Positions 1-8,371 of a stretch of 33,194 nucleotides of DNA are shown piece after piece. The notes below the pieces were generated by a model. The model had not been told where the DNA came from. It saw only the letters and a program-made list of their open reading frames with translations, and ran no database searches. The DNA is from B1 sp964355075 (lineage in GTDB: Bacteria; Bacteroidota; Bacteroidia; UKL13-3), in contig CAYHCF010000037.1 in the NCBI GenBank assembly GCA_964355075.1, forward strand, positions 1-33,194, given 5' to 3'. Each line of letters begins with the position of its first letter. The stretch's first letter is position 1. A program made the translations under genes and the position numbers.

Positions 1-137
1 TGATTTTTAAAATGTCACGTATGTCTAACTGCGAGGAGTAAGGAGTTCTGAATTTTTAGGATGGGATTTGCAAATTATGCAAAAAGGGGGAAAGGGTTTA
101 AGTGATTTTTTTTTATATATAATCTGTTTTTCAAACA

Positions 138-174
138 AAAGCCCCTGAAATTATGAAGGAATTTCAGGGGCTTT
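138..174 (-). terminator. Rho-independent terminator of the ribonucleotide reductase gene
   Basis: A perfect 12-bp inverted repeat (141-152 with 160-171, arms GCCCCTGAAATT) is extended by three A/T pairs to a 15-bp stem around a 7-base loop. Read on the minus strand, the stem is followed by a T-rich tail (TTTTGTTTG). It lies 27 bp past the stop codon of the minus-strand nrdJ gene, which is the expected place. The plus-strand tail is weaker, so the minus direction is preferred. Confidence 0.9.
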
Positions 175-200
175 CAAATACCTATTTTCAGATTGGTCTC

Positions 201-3200
201 CTAACTGCAACCCGTCTGTGTTCCGCAATTGATGCATTTGTAGCAGGAGCCGCTTCTCACGGTTATATGTCCGCAAGTTGGGCAGGATGGGCTATCTCCC
301 ATGCGCTTGTTCATCTCACTCATCTGGTCGAGTGGTGCAGCTTCAGGTACTAAAATTCCCTTTGGTCTGGCCTCCGTTTCCGATTTTACATCCGGACGGT
401 GAAACCCGATTGGATTCACCTGCGCTAAACTTACCGGTGAAAAAGGCTCAGACTTTTGAATCGCAGATACATGTTTATTTTGATTCATCGCCAAATGGCT
501 GCGTTGTGTTTCGGTTGCCGGTACCTGAACAAAATCTTCTCTTCCCAGGTATTCAAAACCAATCATTCTAAACATATAATCAATGATAGAAGTTGCGTTT
601 TTGATGTTATCATGTCCATTTACGATACCGGCGGGTTCAAAGCGGGTAAAAGTAAATTTGTCAACGTACTCTTCCAGTGGCACACCATATTGCAAGCCCA
701 AAGAAACAGCAATAGAGAAGCAATTCATCAGCGACCGTAATGTTGCGCCTTCTTTGTGAAGGTCAACAAAAATTTCACCTAAGGTTCCATCTTCATATTC
801 ACCGGTACGAACAAAAATGGTTTGACCGCCAACGGTTGCTTTTTGGGTGAATCCACCTCGTTTGCCCGGTAATGTTTTACGAGCAACCACACCTGCGAGC
901 TTATGTTTAAATGCGGTATCGTGGGTTCGGTTAAGAATTGCAGTGGCTGCCTCTAAAACTTGTTCAGGGCTTAATTCTCCAACAGGTTTATAGGCATCTT
1001 CTCCTAAAATCTGTTCAACCGCTTCTTGTATGTCCTCTTCGTCACTTACATCAGATTTGCTACTGAGAGGCTGGCTTAATTTACAAGCGTCCCTGTACAA
1101 CGCATTTGCTTTTAAACCCAGACTCCAACTCAGATGGTAGCATTCTTTTACCTCTTCAATGGTGGCTTCATTCGGTAGATTTATGGTTTTGGATATGGCT
1201 CCACTCAGGAAAGGTTGAGCAGCAGCCATCATGCGAATGTGCCCTGATGCGGCTATATAACGCGTTCCTTTGTTTCCACATTTATTGGCACAATCAAAAA
1301 CCGGTAAATGTTCTGATTTAATATGTGGAGCACCTTCTACCATCATGGTACCACAAATTATATCATTGGCTTCTTCAATTTCGGTTTTGGTGAAACCCAA
1401 TTTACGCAATAAATTAAAATTTTTACTGTTGTATTCTTCAGGTTTAAATCCTAAACGTTTTAGACAATCTTCGCCAAGGGTCCAAACATTAAATGCAAAC
1501 CCTATTTCAAAAGCACCGGAAGCTGCTTTATCCAATTTGTCGATTTCTTCCGGTGTAAATCCGCGAAATTTGAGACTTTCCGGGTTAATATGAGGAGCAT
1601 CTTTTATGGTTGCCGAACCGATCGCATATTTAATTATATTGTTTACTTCTAACGGTGAATAACCCAGACTTTTCAGAGATGCGGGTACGCAGGAATTGAT
1701 AATTTTGAAGTGTCCTCCGCCCGATAATTTTTTGAACTTAACCAAAGTATAATCCGGTTCAATGCCTGTGGTATCGCAATCCATCACCAAACCAATGGTT
1801 CCGGTTGGTGCAATAACCGTAGTTTGTGCATTGCGGTAGCCGTGCTCCTCGCCCATTTGTACAGCGGTATCCCAAGCATTGCAGGCTGCTCTCAATAAAT
1901 AATCGGGGCAGTATTTTGGATCTATACCAGCCGGTTTAATGGATAAACCCTCGTAGGCTTCGGGTGTATTATAGGCTGCATAGCGGTGGTTACGCATAAC
2001 CCTTAACATATGCTTTTTATTTTCCTGATATTTAGGGAATGGCCCCAGGTATTTAGCCATCTCTGCCGAAGTTTGGTAAGCAATTCCATTGAGGATAGCA
2101 GTTAATGAACCTGCAATGGCAAAACCTTTTGAGCTATCGTAAGGAATGCCTGAAACCATTAATAAACTTCCCAGGTTGGCATAACCCAAACCAAGGGTAC
2201 GGTATTCGTAACTTAACTGAGCCACCTCCTTAGAAGGAAATTGTGCCATCAGAACAGATATTTCCAATACAATGGTCCATAGGCGACAAGCATGTTCATA
2301 TGCTTTTACATCAAAAACAAGGGTTTCCTTGTTAAAGAATCGCATCAGGTTTAAACTGGCAAGATTACAGGCGGTATTGTCTAAGAACATATACTCACTG
2401 CATGGATTGGATGCATTGATTCTTCCCCCTTCAGGGCAGGTATGCCATTCGTTGATGGTGGTATCGAACTGTAAGCCCGGATCTGCACATGCCCATGCCG
2501 CTTCACCTATCAAATTCCATACATCAGAAGCAGGGATGCTTTTCATCACACGATCATCTGATCTGGCTTTCAAATTCCAGTCTTTGCCTTCAGCCAGGGA
2601 TTCAAAAAATTCATTGGGTATGCGTACTGAGTTATTGCTATTCTGACCCGAAACCGTGGCATAGGCTTCTCCTTCGTAATCGCTTGGATATCCGGCGGCA
2701 ATTAATGCGGCTACCTTTTTTTCTTCGTTCTTTTTCCAATTTATGAATTCAATAATTTCGGGGTGATCCAAATCAAGGCATACCATTTTGGCCGCCCTGC
2801 GTGTGGTTCCACCTGATTTTATTGCACCTGCCGCTCTGTCACCAATTTTTAAAAAGCTCATCAAACCGGATGAAGAACCGCCACCGGATAATTTTTCATT
2901 CGCTCCCCTTATTTTCGAGAAATTGGTTCCAACCCCTGAGCCATATTTGAAAATGCGTGCTTCACGAACCCATAAATCCATGATTCCGCCTTCATTTACC
3001 AAATCATCATTAACAGAAAGGATAAAGCAGGCATGGGGTTGCGGACGCTCATAAGCCGAGGACGATTTTTCTAATTTTCCTGAAATCGGATCCACATAAA
3101 AATGCCCTTGTGGGGTGCCGGTAATACCATAAGAACTGTGTAAACCGGTATTGAACCATTGAGGAGAATTAGGAGCTGCATACTGACCCACAATCATATA

Positions 3201-3575
3201 AGAAATTTCGTCATAAAAAATCTGTGCGTCCTCACGACTATTAAAGTAACCATACTCCTCGCCCCATTTCATCCAGCAATACGCCATACGGTGGGCAACT
3301 TGTTTTACACTGGTTTCCTGACCCAGCGTTCCATCGGGTTGGGGAACTCCTGTTTTTCTGAAATATTTTTGAGCAAGTACATCCGTGGCTACCTGGCTCC
3401 AAAAATCAGGAACTTCGACGCTTTTCATTTCAAAAACAACAGACCCATTCGGGTTTTTGATAACCGATGGACGATAGTCATACGAAAACATATCGTAGGC
3501 ACTTACTCCTTCCTTTGTGAAAAAACGTTCAATAGAAAGTCCCTTTAGATCAGCTGTTTTTTTGTTGTTGTTCAT
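201..3575 (-). CDS. nrdJ: Adenosylcobalamin-dependent (class II) ribonucleoside-diphosphate reductase
   Basis: This enzyme reduces ribonucleotides to deoxyribonucleotides with a thiyl radical generated from adenosylcobalamin, so it works with or without oxygen. Key residues, numbered from the ATG, are visible: the NPCSE motif with the presumed thiyl Cys392, Cys403 eleven residues later in TACNL, and Cys183 in HACFI. The last two match the redox pair known from class II enzymes. GTIGLVMDCDTTGIEPD is also typical. The C-terminus ends in a Cys-rich zinc-ribbon-like tail (CPTCG, then CYKCINCG and a final GCS), as in the long bacterial NrdJ type. The ATG at 3573-3575 is chosen over an in-frame TTG six bases upstream, giving 1124 residues. 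The gene stands alone, with a strong terminator downstream. I saw no cobalamin riboswitch or NrdR box upstream. Confidence 0.96.
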   Translation of the reverse strand: MNNNKKTADLKGLSIERFFTKEGVSAYDMFSYDYRPSVIKNPNGSVVFEMKSVEVPDFWSQVATDVLAQKYFRKTGVPQPDGTLGQETSVKQVAHRMAYCWMKWGEEYGYFNSREDAQIFYDEISYMIVGQYAAPNSPQWFNTGLHSSYGITGTPQGHFYVDPISGKLEKSSSAYERPQPHACFILSVNDDLVNEGGIMDLWVREARIFKYGSGVGTNFSKIRGANEKLSGGGSSSGLMSFLKIGDRAAGAIKSGGTTRRAAKMVCLDLDHPEIIEFINWKKNEEKKVAALIAAGYPSDYEGEAYATVSGQNSNNSVRIPNEFFESLAEGKDWNLKARSDDRVMKSIPASDVWNLIGEAAWACADPGLQFDTTINEWHTCPEGGRINASNPCSEYMFLDNTACNLASLNLMRFFNKETLVFDVKAYEHACRLWTIVLEISVLMAQFPSKEVAQLSYEYRTLGLGYANLGSLLMVSGIPYDSSKGFAIAGSLTAILNGIAYQTSAEMAKYLGPFPKYQENKKHMLRVMRNHRYAAYNTPEAYEGLSIKPAGIDPKYCPDYLLRAACNAWDTAVQMGEEHGYRNAQTTVIAPTGTIGLVMDCDTTGIEPDYTLVKFKKLSGGGHFKIINSCVPASLKSLGYSPLEVNNIIKYAIGSATIKDAPHINPESLKFRGFTPEEIDKLDKAASGAFEIGFAFNVWTLGEDCLKRLGFKPEEYNSKNFNLLRKLGFTKTEIEEANDIICGTMMVEGAPHIKSEHLPVFDCANKCGNKGTRYIAASGHIRMMAAAQPFLSGAISKTINLPNEATIEEVKECYHLSWSLGLKANALYRDACKLSQPLSSKSDVSDEEDIQEAVEQILGEDAYKPVGELSPEQVLEAATAILNRTHDTAFKHKLAGVVARKTLPGKRGGFTQKATVGGQTIFVRTGEYEDGTLGEIFVDLHKEGATLRSLMNCFSIAVSLGLQYGVPLEEYVDKFTFTRFEPAGIVNGHDNIKNATSIIDYMFRMIGFEYLGREDFVQVPATETQRSHLAMNQNKHVSAIQKSEPFSPVSLAQVNPIGFHRPDVKSETEARPKGILVPEAAPLDQMSEMNKRMGDSPSCPTCGHITVRSGSCYKCINCGTQTGCS

Positions 3576-4171
3576 GGTCAAATCTGTAATGTCTTTTTTT
3601 TGTTATAATTCATATTAATCAAATGGGCAGGTGATCCTTCATTTTTCATTTATTTTTTTTTAATTCTGATAAACGAACGCCTTACTGAACCCACGACCTA
3701 ATCAAATCCCTTTATGCCTTTTAATAGGTTATTTTCTTGTGACAAATAAACTTTAAAATTTATAGGGGGTTTTAATTCCAAAAGTCAAGTTTCAAAAGTT
3801 CATTATCAAATTTCAATTTCAACATTCGCATCGGTTGACCTCCTTTTTACAATGTAAAATCAGCCTTTGAGCTTGTTCATAACAATAGTTATTCACATTC
3901 AATCCCTTACCAATTGCGGTTTTGGCGGCACTAACAATTTACTAATAATCAAGTCCTTGTCTGATTTAATCTACAATTTGGCTGATTTCTGTTTTATGCA
4001 AAAAATAAAACTTGTTTTTATTCCGAATTTTCTTTTCTTGTAGCGATTCTGAATAACCGCTGATATTGAAATTGAAAATTTGAATATTATCTTGATATTT
4101 TGAAGCAGCAGGTAATTATTAAAGTGAAATAGCTTTAATTTGTTGTTTAGAAAAAACAATCCGCTCCTGAT
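3576..4171. other. Intergenic region between divergent genes, no gene recognised
   Basis: This 596-bp AT-rich stretch separates the minus-strand nrdJ from the plus-strand prenyltransferase-like gene, so promoters for both should lie here. I found no perfect TAnnTTTG match placed convincingly for either gene. A run of TTTCAA-like words occurs around 3783-3822 without clear periodicity. A 69-codon minus-strand reading frame at 3971-4180 is low-complexity (Lys, Phe, Ile, Asn) and overlaps the next gene's start, so it is not counted as a gene. Confidence 0.6.
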
Positions 4172-4927
4172 TTGAAACAAACCATACTAAATAATTTAAT
4201 AGAGCAGGCAAAGAAAGGTGCCAAGCAATTGGCTGTATTGATTGACCCTGATAGTATCTATTCGGAGGATAAACTTTTGCACACCATTAATTTGTGCAAT
4301 GAGTCGGGAGCAGATTTAATATTAGTGGGTGGAAGCCTGATCACCAATAGTTTTTGGGATCGCTGCATCGAATTATTGAAATCCAATACCAAAATACCGG
4401 TATTGTTATTCCCCGGAAATATCATGCAAACCCATAAATTAGCCGATGCTATTTTGTTTCTAAGTATGATAAGCGGACGAAACCCCGACTTATTAATTGG
4501 TAAGCATGTATTGGCAGCACCCATTTTAAAAAAGTCGGGCATTGAAATTATTCCTACCGGATACATGATCGTAGATGGTGGTAATATTACCAGTGTCATG
4601 TATATGAGCAATACCACACCTATCCCATCCGATAAAACCAATATCGCTTCCTGCACAGCCATGGCTGGAGAAATGCTTGGATTAAAGGTAATCTATATGG
4701 ATGCAGGCAGTGGCGCTCAAAATCCCATTTCTGCGGTTATGATCAAAGAAGTAAAACAAAGTATCAGCGGGCCTTTATTTGTGGGTGGTGGTATCAGAAC
4801 TTCTGAACAGGCAATTGAGGCCTGCCATGCGGGTGCAGATATTATTGTGGTTGGAAATGCCATCGAAAAAAATCCAGACCTGATTGCTACCCTGGTAAGA
4901 AGTGTTCATGGGCTGAATAAAGTTTAG
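4172..4927 (+). CDS. Geranylgeranylglyceryl phosphate synthase family protein (group II type)
   Basis: Members of this TIM-barrel family join sn-glycerol-1-phosphate to a polyprenyl diphosphate, making the first ether bond of archaeal-type lipids. Bacterial members are known from Bacteroidota and, as PcrB, from Firmicutes. The 251 residues carry the family motifs in order: LIDPD (23-27), GGSLIT (53-58), FPGN (80-83), SGRNPDLLIG (101-110), TGYMIVDGG (129-137), YMDAGSGA (175-182), GGGIRT (205-210) and GNAIE (228-232). The last blocks form the phosphate-binding end of the barrel. Translation must begin at TTG 4172: an in-frame TAG lies at 4148-4150 and the first ATG codon falls well inside the conserved domain. 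Prenyl chain length cannot be read from the sequence. No lipid-pathway partner is encoded nearby. Confidence 0.9.
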   Translation: MKQTILNNLIEQAKKGAKQLAVLIDPDSIYSEDKLLHTINLCNESGADLILVGGSLITNSFWDRCIELLKSNTKIPVLLFPGNIMQTHKLADAILFLSMISGRNPDLLIGKHVLAAPILKKSGIEIIPTGYMIVDGGNITSVMYMSNTTPIPSDKTNIASCTAMAGEMLGLKVIYMDAGSGAQNPISAVMIKEVKQSISGPLFVGGGIRTSEQAIEACHAGADIIVVGNAIEKNPDLIATLVRSVHGLNKV

Positions 4928-4959
4928 CAATTTGCTTTGTCTGAAAACAGGGGATATAG

Positions 4960-5047
4960 TGGTAATTCGATGGTAATTCGATGGTAATTCGATGGTAATT
5001 CAATGGTAATTCAATGGTAATTCAGTGGTAATTCGATGGTAATTCAG
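4960..5047. repeat. Eight tandem 11-bp repeats
   Basis: Eight back-to-back copies of an 11-bp unit, TGGTAATTCGA, fill these 88 bp with no gaps. Units 1, 2, 3 and 7 are identical, units 4 and 5 end in CAA, and units 6 and 8 end in CAG. All variation is in the last two bases. The array starts 33 bp after the stop of the preceding gene and is not translated as part of any recognised protein. The period is close to one DNA helical turn. Confidence 0.97.
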
Positions 5048-5114
5048 TAGCCTGATTATTTTTTGAATTATTGAGATACCAAGACTTTCATTCATAGATT
5101 GACAGTAGGAACAA

Positions 5115-5216
5115 ATGCAACTATTAATATTTACCCACTTTACAGACAGTCAGATTTATCCACTTATTGTTAGCGTAATCTGTATCGTCGGGTCAGTCAT
5201 TAGTTTTCATTTTTAA
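5115..5216 (+). other. Short reading frame in phase with the glycosyltransferase, separated by one stop
   Basis: An ATG at 5115 opens a 33-codon frame with a hydrophobic stretch (PLIVSVICIVGSVISF). It ends at TAA 5214-5216, and that stop lies at the start of a run of 12 A residues (5215-5226). The same frame then continues without another stop into the glycosyltransferase gene. It may be chance, a leader peptide, or the broken 5' end of the downstream gene. There is no independent support for translation. Confidence 0.25.
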
Positions 5217-5246
5217 AAAAAAAAAACAGCAATAACCCTGTTATTT

Positions 5247-6689
5247 TTGGGTTCTCTCGGACTTGGTTTCTTCATCGCCAACCTGGATCATTTTTTAACC
5301 ATTTGGGACGAGCAATACCACGCTCTTGTCGCAAAAAATATGCTGAAGAATCCTTTCAGGCCAACACTTTATTCCAATCCCCTATTAGAATATGATTATC
5401 ACAACTGGACCGGAAATTATATTTGGCTGCATAAACAACCTTTATTTCTTTGGCAAATAGCTTTGAGTTTGAAAATATTTGGAATCAATGAACTTGCCGT
5501 AAGAATTCCAAGTATCTTATTACACGCTATTACATCCATTCTTGTTTATCGAATTGGTAAAATAGTTCATAGTGGAACGGTTGGATTTTACGGAGCGCTG
5601 TTTTTTACTGTTGCCTGGTACCCGCTCGAATTAATTTCCGGCAGGGTTGGAACAGACCACAACGATGTTGCCTTTCTCTTTTATGTTACGGCCAGCTTTT
5701 TTGCCTGGTTTGAATACAAAAATTCACAAAAATCTTATTGGTTAATCTTCATCGGAGTTTTTTCGGGTTGCGCCGTGCTGGTTAAATGGTTAGTTGGCTT
5801 ATTAATCTACGCAGTTTGGGCAATTTCATTAGGCGCGAACGACAAAAAGAATTGGTTCAGGATAAAAGAATATTACCCGCTTTTTATTTCATTTTTAATT
5901 TCGCTTGCAGTAATAATTCCCTGGCAGGTTTATATCCTTATAAAATATCCCTTAGAAGCCAGATATGAGTTTCAATTAAACACAGACCACTTTTTTAAAA
6001 CGATAGAGGATCATGGTGGAAATTACTGGTATCATTTTAATGCGGTAAAAGATATCTATGGCTCCGGCTTCCTGGTTCCTTTTATACTCATATTCGGACT
6101 TTATTTACTTATTAAAAATGCTACTTCGGCGACATATCGTGTTGCCATTTTATCAGCAATTATTATCATTTACAGTTTTTATACCCTTGCAACAACAAAA
6201 ATTATTTCATTTTGCATCATCGTTTCCCCTTTTGTATTTTTAGCCCTCGGAGCATTGACAGATTCAATAATTAAATTTCTTCAGACAAAAATAAAATTCA
6301 AACTATTTGAAATGCTATTCAGGCCCCTTTCATTAATTGTTATTTGTTATTTTCTGATTGATCTGCCTAAAATTCAAATAAACCATACAGACTGGAAGCC
6401 CACAGAAAACCAAAATAGAGATAAAGATTTGGCACAGATGCAATTTATCAAAAAGACATCCGATATTTTGTATGGTGAAAAATATGTTATCTTCTATACA
6501 GGTTTAAGATTCAATGGAAACATTCCAATCATGTTCTATACAGACTACATCGCTTACGACTTTATTCCCGATCAAAAACAAATTGAAAAGATTAAAATGC
6601 AATCCTACAAAATTGCTATCCTGAGCACAGATAGCTTACCTGACTACATCACAAAGGACGGTAAAATCAAAATAATTAGATTCAAATAA
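5247..6689 (+). CDS. GT39/ArnT-like integral membrane glycosyltransferase
   Basis: This is a polytopic inner-membrane protein of the dolichyl-phosphate-mannose/ArnT (PMT_2) type, which moves a sugar from a polyprenyl-phosphate carrier to a protein or lipid outside the cytoplasm. After the first membrane segment comes IWDEQYHALVAKNM with the acidic pair D21-E22 in the expected first outer loop. Then follow LHKQPLFLWQIALSLKIFG and ELAVRIPS, all characteristic. About ten further hydrophobic helices follow to near residue 375, then a soluble C-terminal region of about 100 residues. The donor and acceptor cannot be told. The start is uncertain: TTG 5247 is the first conventional start after the in-frame TAA at 5214, but the open frame between them (KKKTAITLLFLG) looks like part of the first membrane helix. 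Confidence 0.85.
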   Translation: MGSLGLGFFIANLDHFLTIWDEQYHALVAKNMLKNPFRPTLYSNPLLEYDYHNWTGNYIWLHKQPLFLWQIALSLKIFGINELAVRIPSILLHAITSILVYRIGKIVHSGTVGFYGALFFTVAWYPLELISGRVGTDHNDVAFLFYVTASFFAWFEYKNSQKSYWLIFIGVFSGCAVLVKWLVGLLIYAVWAISLGANDKKNWFRIKEYYPLFISFLISLAVIIPWQVYILIKYPLEARYEFQLNTDHFFKTIEDHGGNYWYHFNAVKDIYGSGFLVPFILIFGLYLLIKNATSATYRVAILSAIIIIYSFYTLATTKIISFCIIVSPFVFLALGALTDSIIKFLQTKIKFKLFEMLFRPLSLIVICYFLIDLPKIQINHTDWKPTENQNRDKDLAQMQFIKKTSDILYGEKYVIFYTGLRFNGNIPIMFYTDYIAYDFIPDQKQIEKIKMQSYKIAILSTDSLPDYITKDGKIKIIRFK

Positions 6690-6707
6690 CCGTATATCAA
6701 ATTTATG

Positions 6708-6965
6708 TTATTCGTAAATGTCTTTTCTGTGACCCACTTTTCTGATCTCAACAATTTTAATTACGTCTTCGATCAGGTAAATAATCCTGTAATCACCCAC
6801 TCGGATTCTCCATATTTCTTCCTTTTTACCTTCTAATTTTTTTGAGCCATAAGGCCTTGGATTTGCAGCAAGTTTATCAATTACCGGGCTTATCCTACTT
6901 GTAACCTTTTGGGAAAGCTTTTCAATTTCCTTTTCGGCAGATTTCTTGAAAACGATCCGGTACAT
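6708..6965 (-). CDS. RelE/ParE-family toxin
   Basis: This 85-residue basic protein fits the RelE/ParE toxin superfamily. It has an N-terminal helix pair (SAEKEIEKL through SPVIDKLAANPRPYGSKKL), then the signature block EIWRIRVGDYRIIYLIED, and ends with IVEIRKVGHRKDIYE. The Arg and Lys residues of the central strands are those RelE members use for ribosome-dependent mRNA cleavage, but ParE-type gyrase inhibitors share the fold, so the target is not certain. The ATG follows the antitoxin stop by one base, so the two are surely cotranscribed and probably translationally coupled. The gene converges tail to tail with the glycosyltransferase, 18 bp apart. Confidence 0.88.
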   Translation of the reverse strand: MYRIVFKKSAEKEIEKLSQKVTSRISPVIDKLAANPRPYGSKKLEGKKEEIWRIRVGDYRIIYLIEDVIKIVEIRKVGHRKDIYE

Positions 6966-6966
6966 G

Positions 6967-7161
6967 CTAAAGCTTTCCTTTTCTCTTCAATTTCTTTTTC
7001 ACTTCCTCCCATGATATGGAGGGCTCATCCTTTCTTGACTCAGCGATGATCACATCAAGCAAATCTTCAATTTCTTCCTCATGTTTTTTAAAGGTTTTCA
7101 GGTTAATAACAACTGCCTGCCTTCTGTTCTTACTATCCGTAATGTAACTTATACCCTTCAT
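6967..7161 (-). CDS. Antitoxin of the RelE-type pair
   Basis: This 64-residue protein lies directly upstream of the toxin gene with a one-base gap. The N-terminus (GISYITDSKNRRQAVVINLKTF) resembles the Phd/YefM-like DNA-binding portion of short antitoxins. The C-terminal half (EEEIEDLLDVIIAESRKDEP, then EEVKKKLKRKGKL) is charged and helical, as expected for the part that wraps and neutralises the toxin. By analogy it should also repress the pair's promoter. The family assignment is tentative; the role rests mainly on size, position and pairing. Confidence 0.78.
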   Translation of the reverse strand: MKGISYITDSKNRRQAVVINLKTFKKHEEEIEDLLDVIIAESRKDEPSISWEEVKKKLKRKGKL

Positions 7162-7176
7162 AATAGTTTTTATTTA

Positions 7177-7184
7177 CAAATATA
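7177..7184 (-). promoter_or_regulatory. Candidate -7 element for the toxin-antitoxin operon
   Basis: The minus strand reads TATATTTG, a perfect match to the Bacteroidota -7 element TAnnTTTG, 15 bp upstream of the antitoxin ATG. No TTG lies at the right distance for a -33 element, so this is half a promoter match. The leader would be only about 10 bases long. Confidence 0.4.
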
Positions 7185-7333
7185 GTGGCTCACAAAACAT
7201 CACTAAACTCCCCATTGAAAACGAAAGATACAAATAAAATTCAAATTTATCGAAAGGGATTTAAAGTGATGACAGTAGGATGGTTAAATAAAATATAAAA
7301 ATACCTGGCATTATTTTATACTTGCCATTCGCA

Positions 7334-7534
7334 TCACATGCTATCATCGCCTGCACTGTCGGCATCAATTGCATCCATTTGGGCTTTTATGGCTGCTTCC
7401 AAGGAATCCATGGATTTCTGGTCGTTTTTTAACTGCGTTTCAACGGCAGTTTCTTCCTGACTATTTAATTTTGGTTCGTTGTTGCAAGCCAGCACGAAGA
7501 AACAAAAGAAGCTTATCGCGATAAATTTTTTCAT
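7334..7534 (-). CDS. Small predicted lipoprotein
   Basis: This 66-residue protein has a lipoprotein signal peptide: MKK, a hydrophobic core (FIAISFFCFFVLA), then a lipobox VLAC with the lipid-accepting Cys17. The mature part is only about 50 residues, acidic and helical (KLNSQEETAVETQLKNDQK and onward), and ends in a run of Asp and Ser. It has no recognised domain. It starts 43 bp after lptB on the same strand and may be cotranscribed with it. No residue right after the Cys gives a reliable sorting rule. Function unknown. Confidence 0.72.
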   Translation of the reverse strand: MKKFIAISFFCFFVLACNNEPKLNSQEETAVETQLKNDQKSMDSLEAAIKAQMDAIDADSAGDDSM

Positions 7535-7577
7535 AAGGAAGGAATTTTATAATACGAATGCAAATATTAAATAAATA

Positions 7578-8300
7578 CTATCTCAAAACAAAGTTCTCGC
7601 CCAAATAAACTTTTCTCACTATCTCATCGTCGGCCAATTCCTGCGCAGTTCCACCTTTCAAAATTTTACCCTCAAACAACAAATAAGCGCGGTCAACAAT
7701 GGAAAGCGTTTCGTGTACATTGTGATCTGTAATTAAAATTCCAATATTTTTATGTTTGAGTCGGGCTACAATTTGCTGAATATCTTCCACCGCAATCGGG
7801 TCAATTCCGGCAAAGGGTTCATCCAGTAATATGAAATTCGGATTCACCGCAAGGGCACGGGCAATTTCTGTTCTTCTTCTTTCGCCTCCACTCAACACAT
7901 TTCCAATACTTTTTCTTACGCGGTTCAGGCCAAATTCCTCCATGAGCATTTCTAACTTTTCGGCTTGTTCCTTTTTGCTCAAATTGGTCATTTCCAAAAC
8001 AGCCTTCACATTGTCTTCAACACTTAAGGTTCTGAAAACAGATGCTTCCTGTGGCAGATAACCAATACCCTTTTGTGCTCTTTTGTACATGGGTAAATTG
8101 GTTATTTTCTCTTCGTTTAAATATACATCTCCTCCATCTGGTTTTATCAAGCCCACCATCATATAGAATGTAGTGGTCTTGCCGGCGCCATTTGGGCCTA
8201 ATAAGCCTACACATTCACCACGGTTCACGTTGATGGAAACCTGATTTACGACAACCCGTTTCTTATATTGTTTAACTAAATTTTCACTTCTTAAAATCAT
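7578..8300 (-). CDS. lptB: LPS export ABC transporter ATP-binding protein LptB
   Basis: LptB is the cytoplasmic ATPase of the LptB2FG complex, which pulls lipopolysaccharide out of the inner membrane and pushes it along the Lpt bridge to the outer membrane. The 240 residues show Walker A GPNGAGKTT (35-43), the Q-loop in GIGYLPQEASVF, the ABC signature LSGGE (136-140), Walker B FILLDEP (156-162) and the switch His193 in ITDHN. The Q-loop context and the DEPFAGIDPIAVEDIQ block are the specific LptB form rather than that of a generic ABC importer. The full length is present. The LptFG and LptC partners are not in the window, which is usual for this phylum. The stop of purF lies 71 bp upstream. 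Confidence 0.95.
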   Translation of the reverse strand: MILRSENLVKQYKKRVVVNQVSINVNRGECVGLLGPNGAGKTTTFYMMVGLIKPDGGDVYLNEEKITNLPMYKRAQKGIGYLPQEASVFRTLSVEDNVKAVLEMTNLSKKEQAEKLEMLMEEFGLNRVRKSIGNVLSGGERRRTEIARALAVNPNFILLDEPFAGIDPIAVEDIQQIVARLKHKNIGILITDHNVHETLSIVDRAYLLFEGKILKGGTAQELADDEIVRKVYLGENFVLR

Positions 8301-8371
8301 AATTTAGGGTTCTCATTTTGGTTCAACGCTAATACTGAAATGCTGCCTGTATATTAAATAATTACATTCAG

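Noticed and set aside
153..353. 66-codon plus-strand frame at the left end
   Set aside because: It begins inside the nrdJ terminator hairpin and overlaps the nrdJ C-terminal coding region on the other strand.
2272..2646. 124-codon plus-strand frame opposite nrdJ, and other plus-strand frames over 278-3548
   Set aside because: All are shadows of the conserved nrdJ reading frame with no domain features.
3576..4171. Possible cobalamin riboswitch or NrdR box before the B12-dependent reductase
   Set aside because: No B12-box-like GCCACTG word and no NrdR-like palindrome were seen on the relevant strand.
3971..4180. 69-codon minus-strand reading frame upstream of the prenyltransferase-like gene
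   Set aside because: Low-complexity Lys/Phe/Ile/Asn composition typical of AT-rich non-coding DNA, and it overlaps the next gene's start on the other strand.
4960..5047. Regular repeats considered as a CRISPR array or integration iterons
   Set aside because: Units are 11 bp and directly abutting with no spacers; no cas or replication gene is nearby.
5242..5249. Perfect TAnnTTTG match (TATTTTTG)
   Set aside because: It lies at the start of the glycosyltransferase coding sequence; a transcript from it would begin inside the gene.
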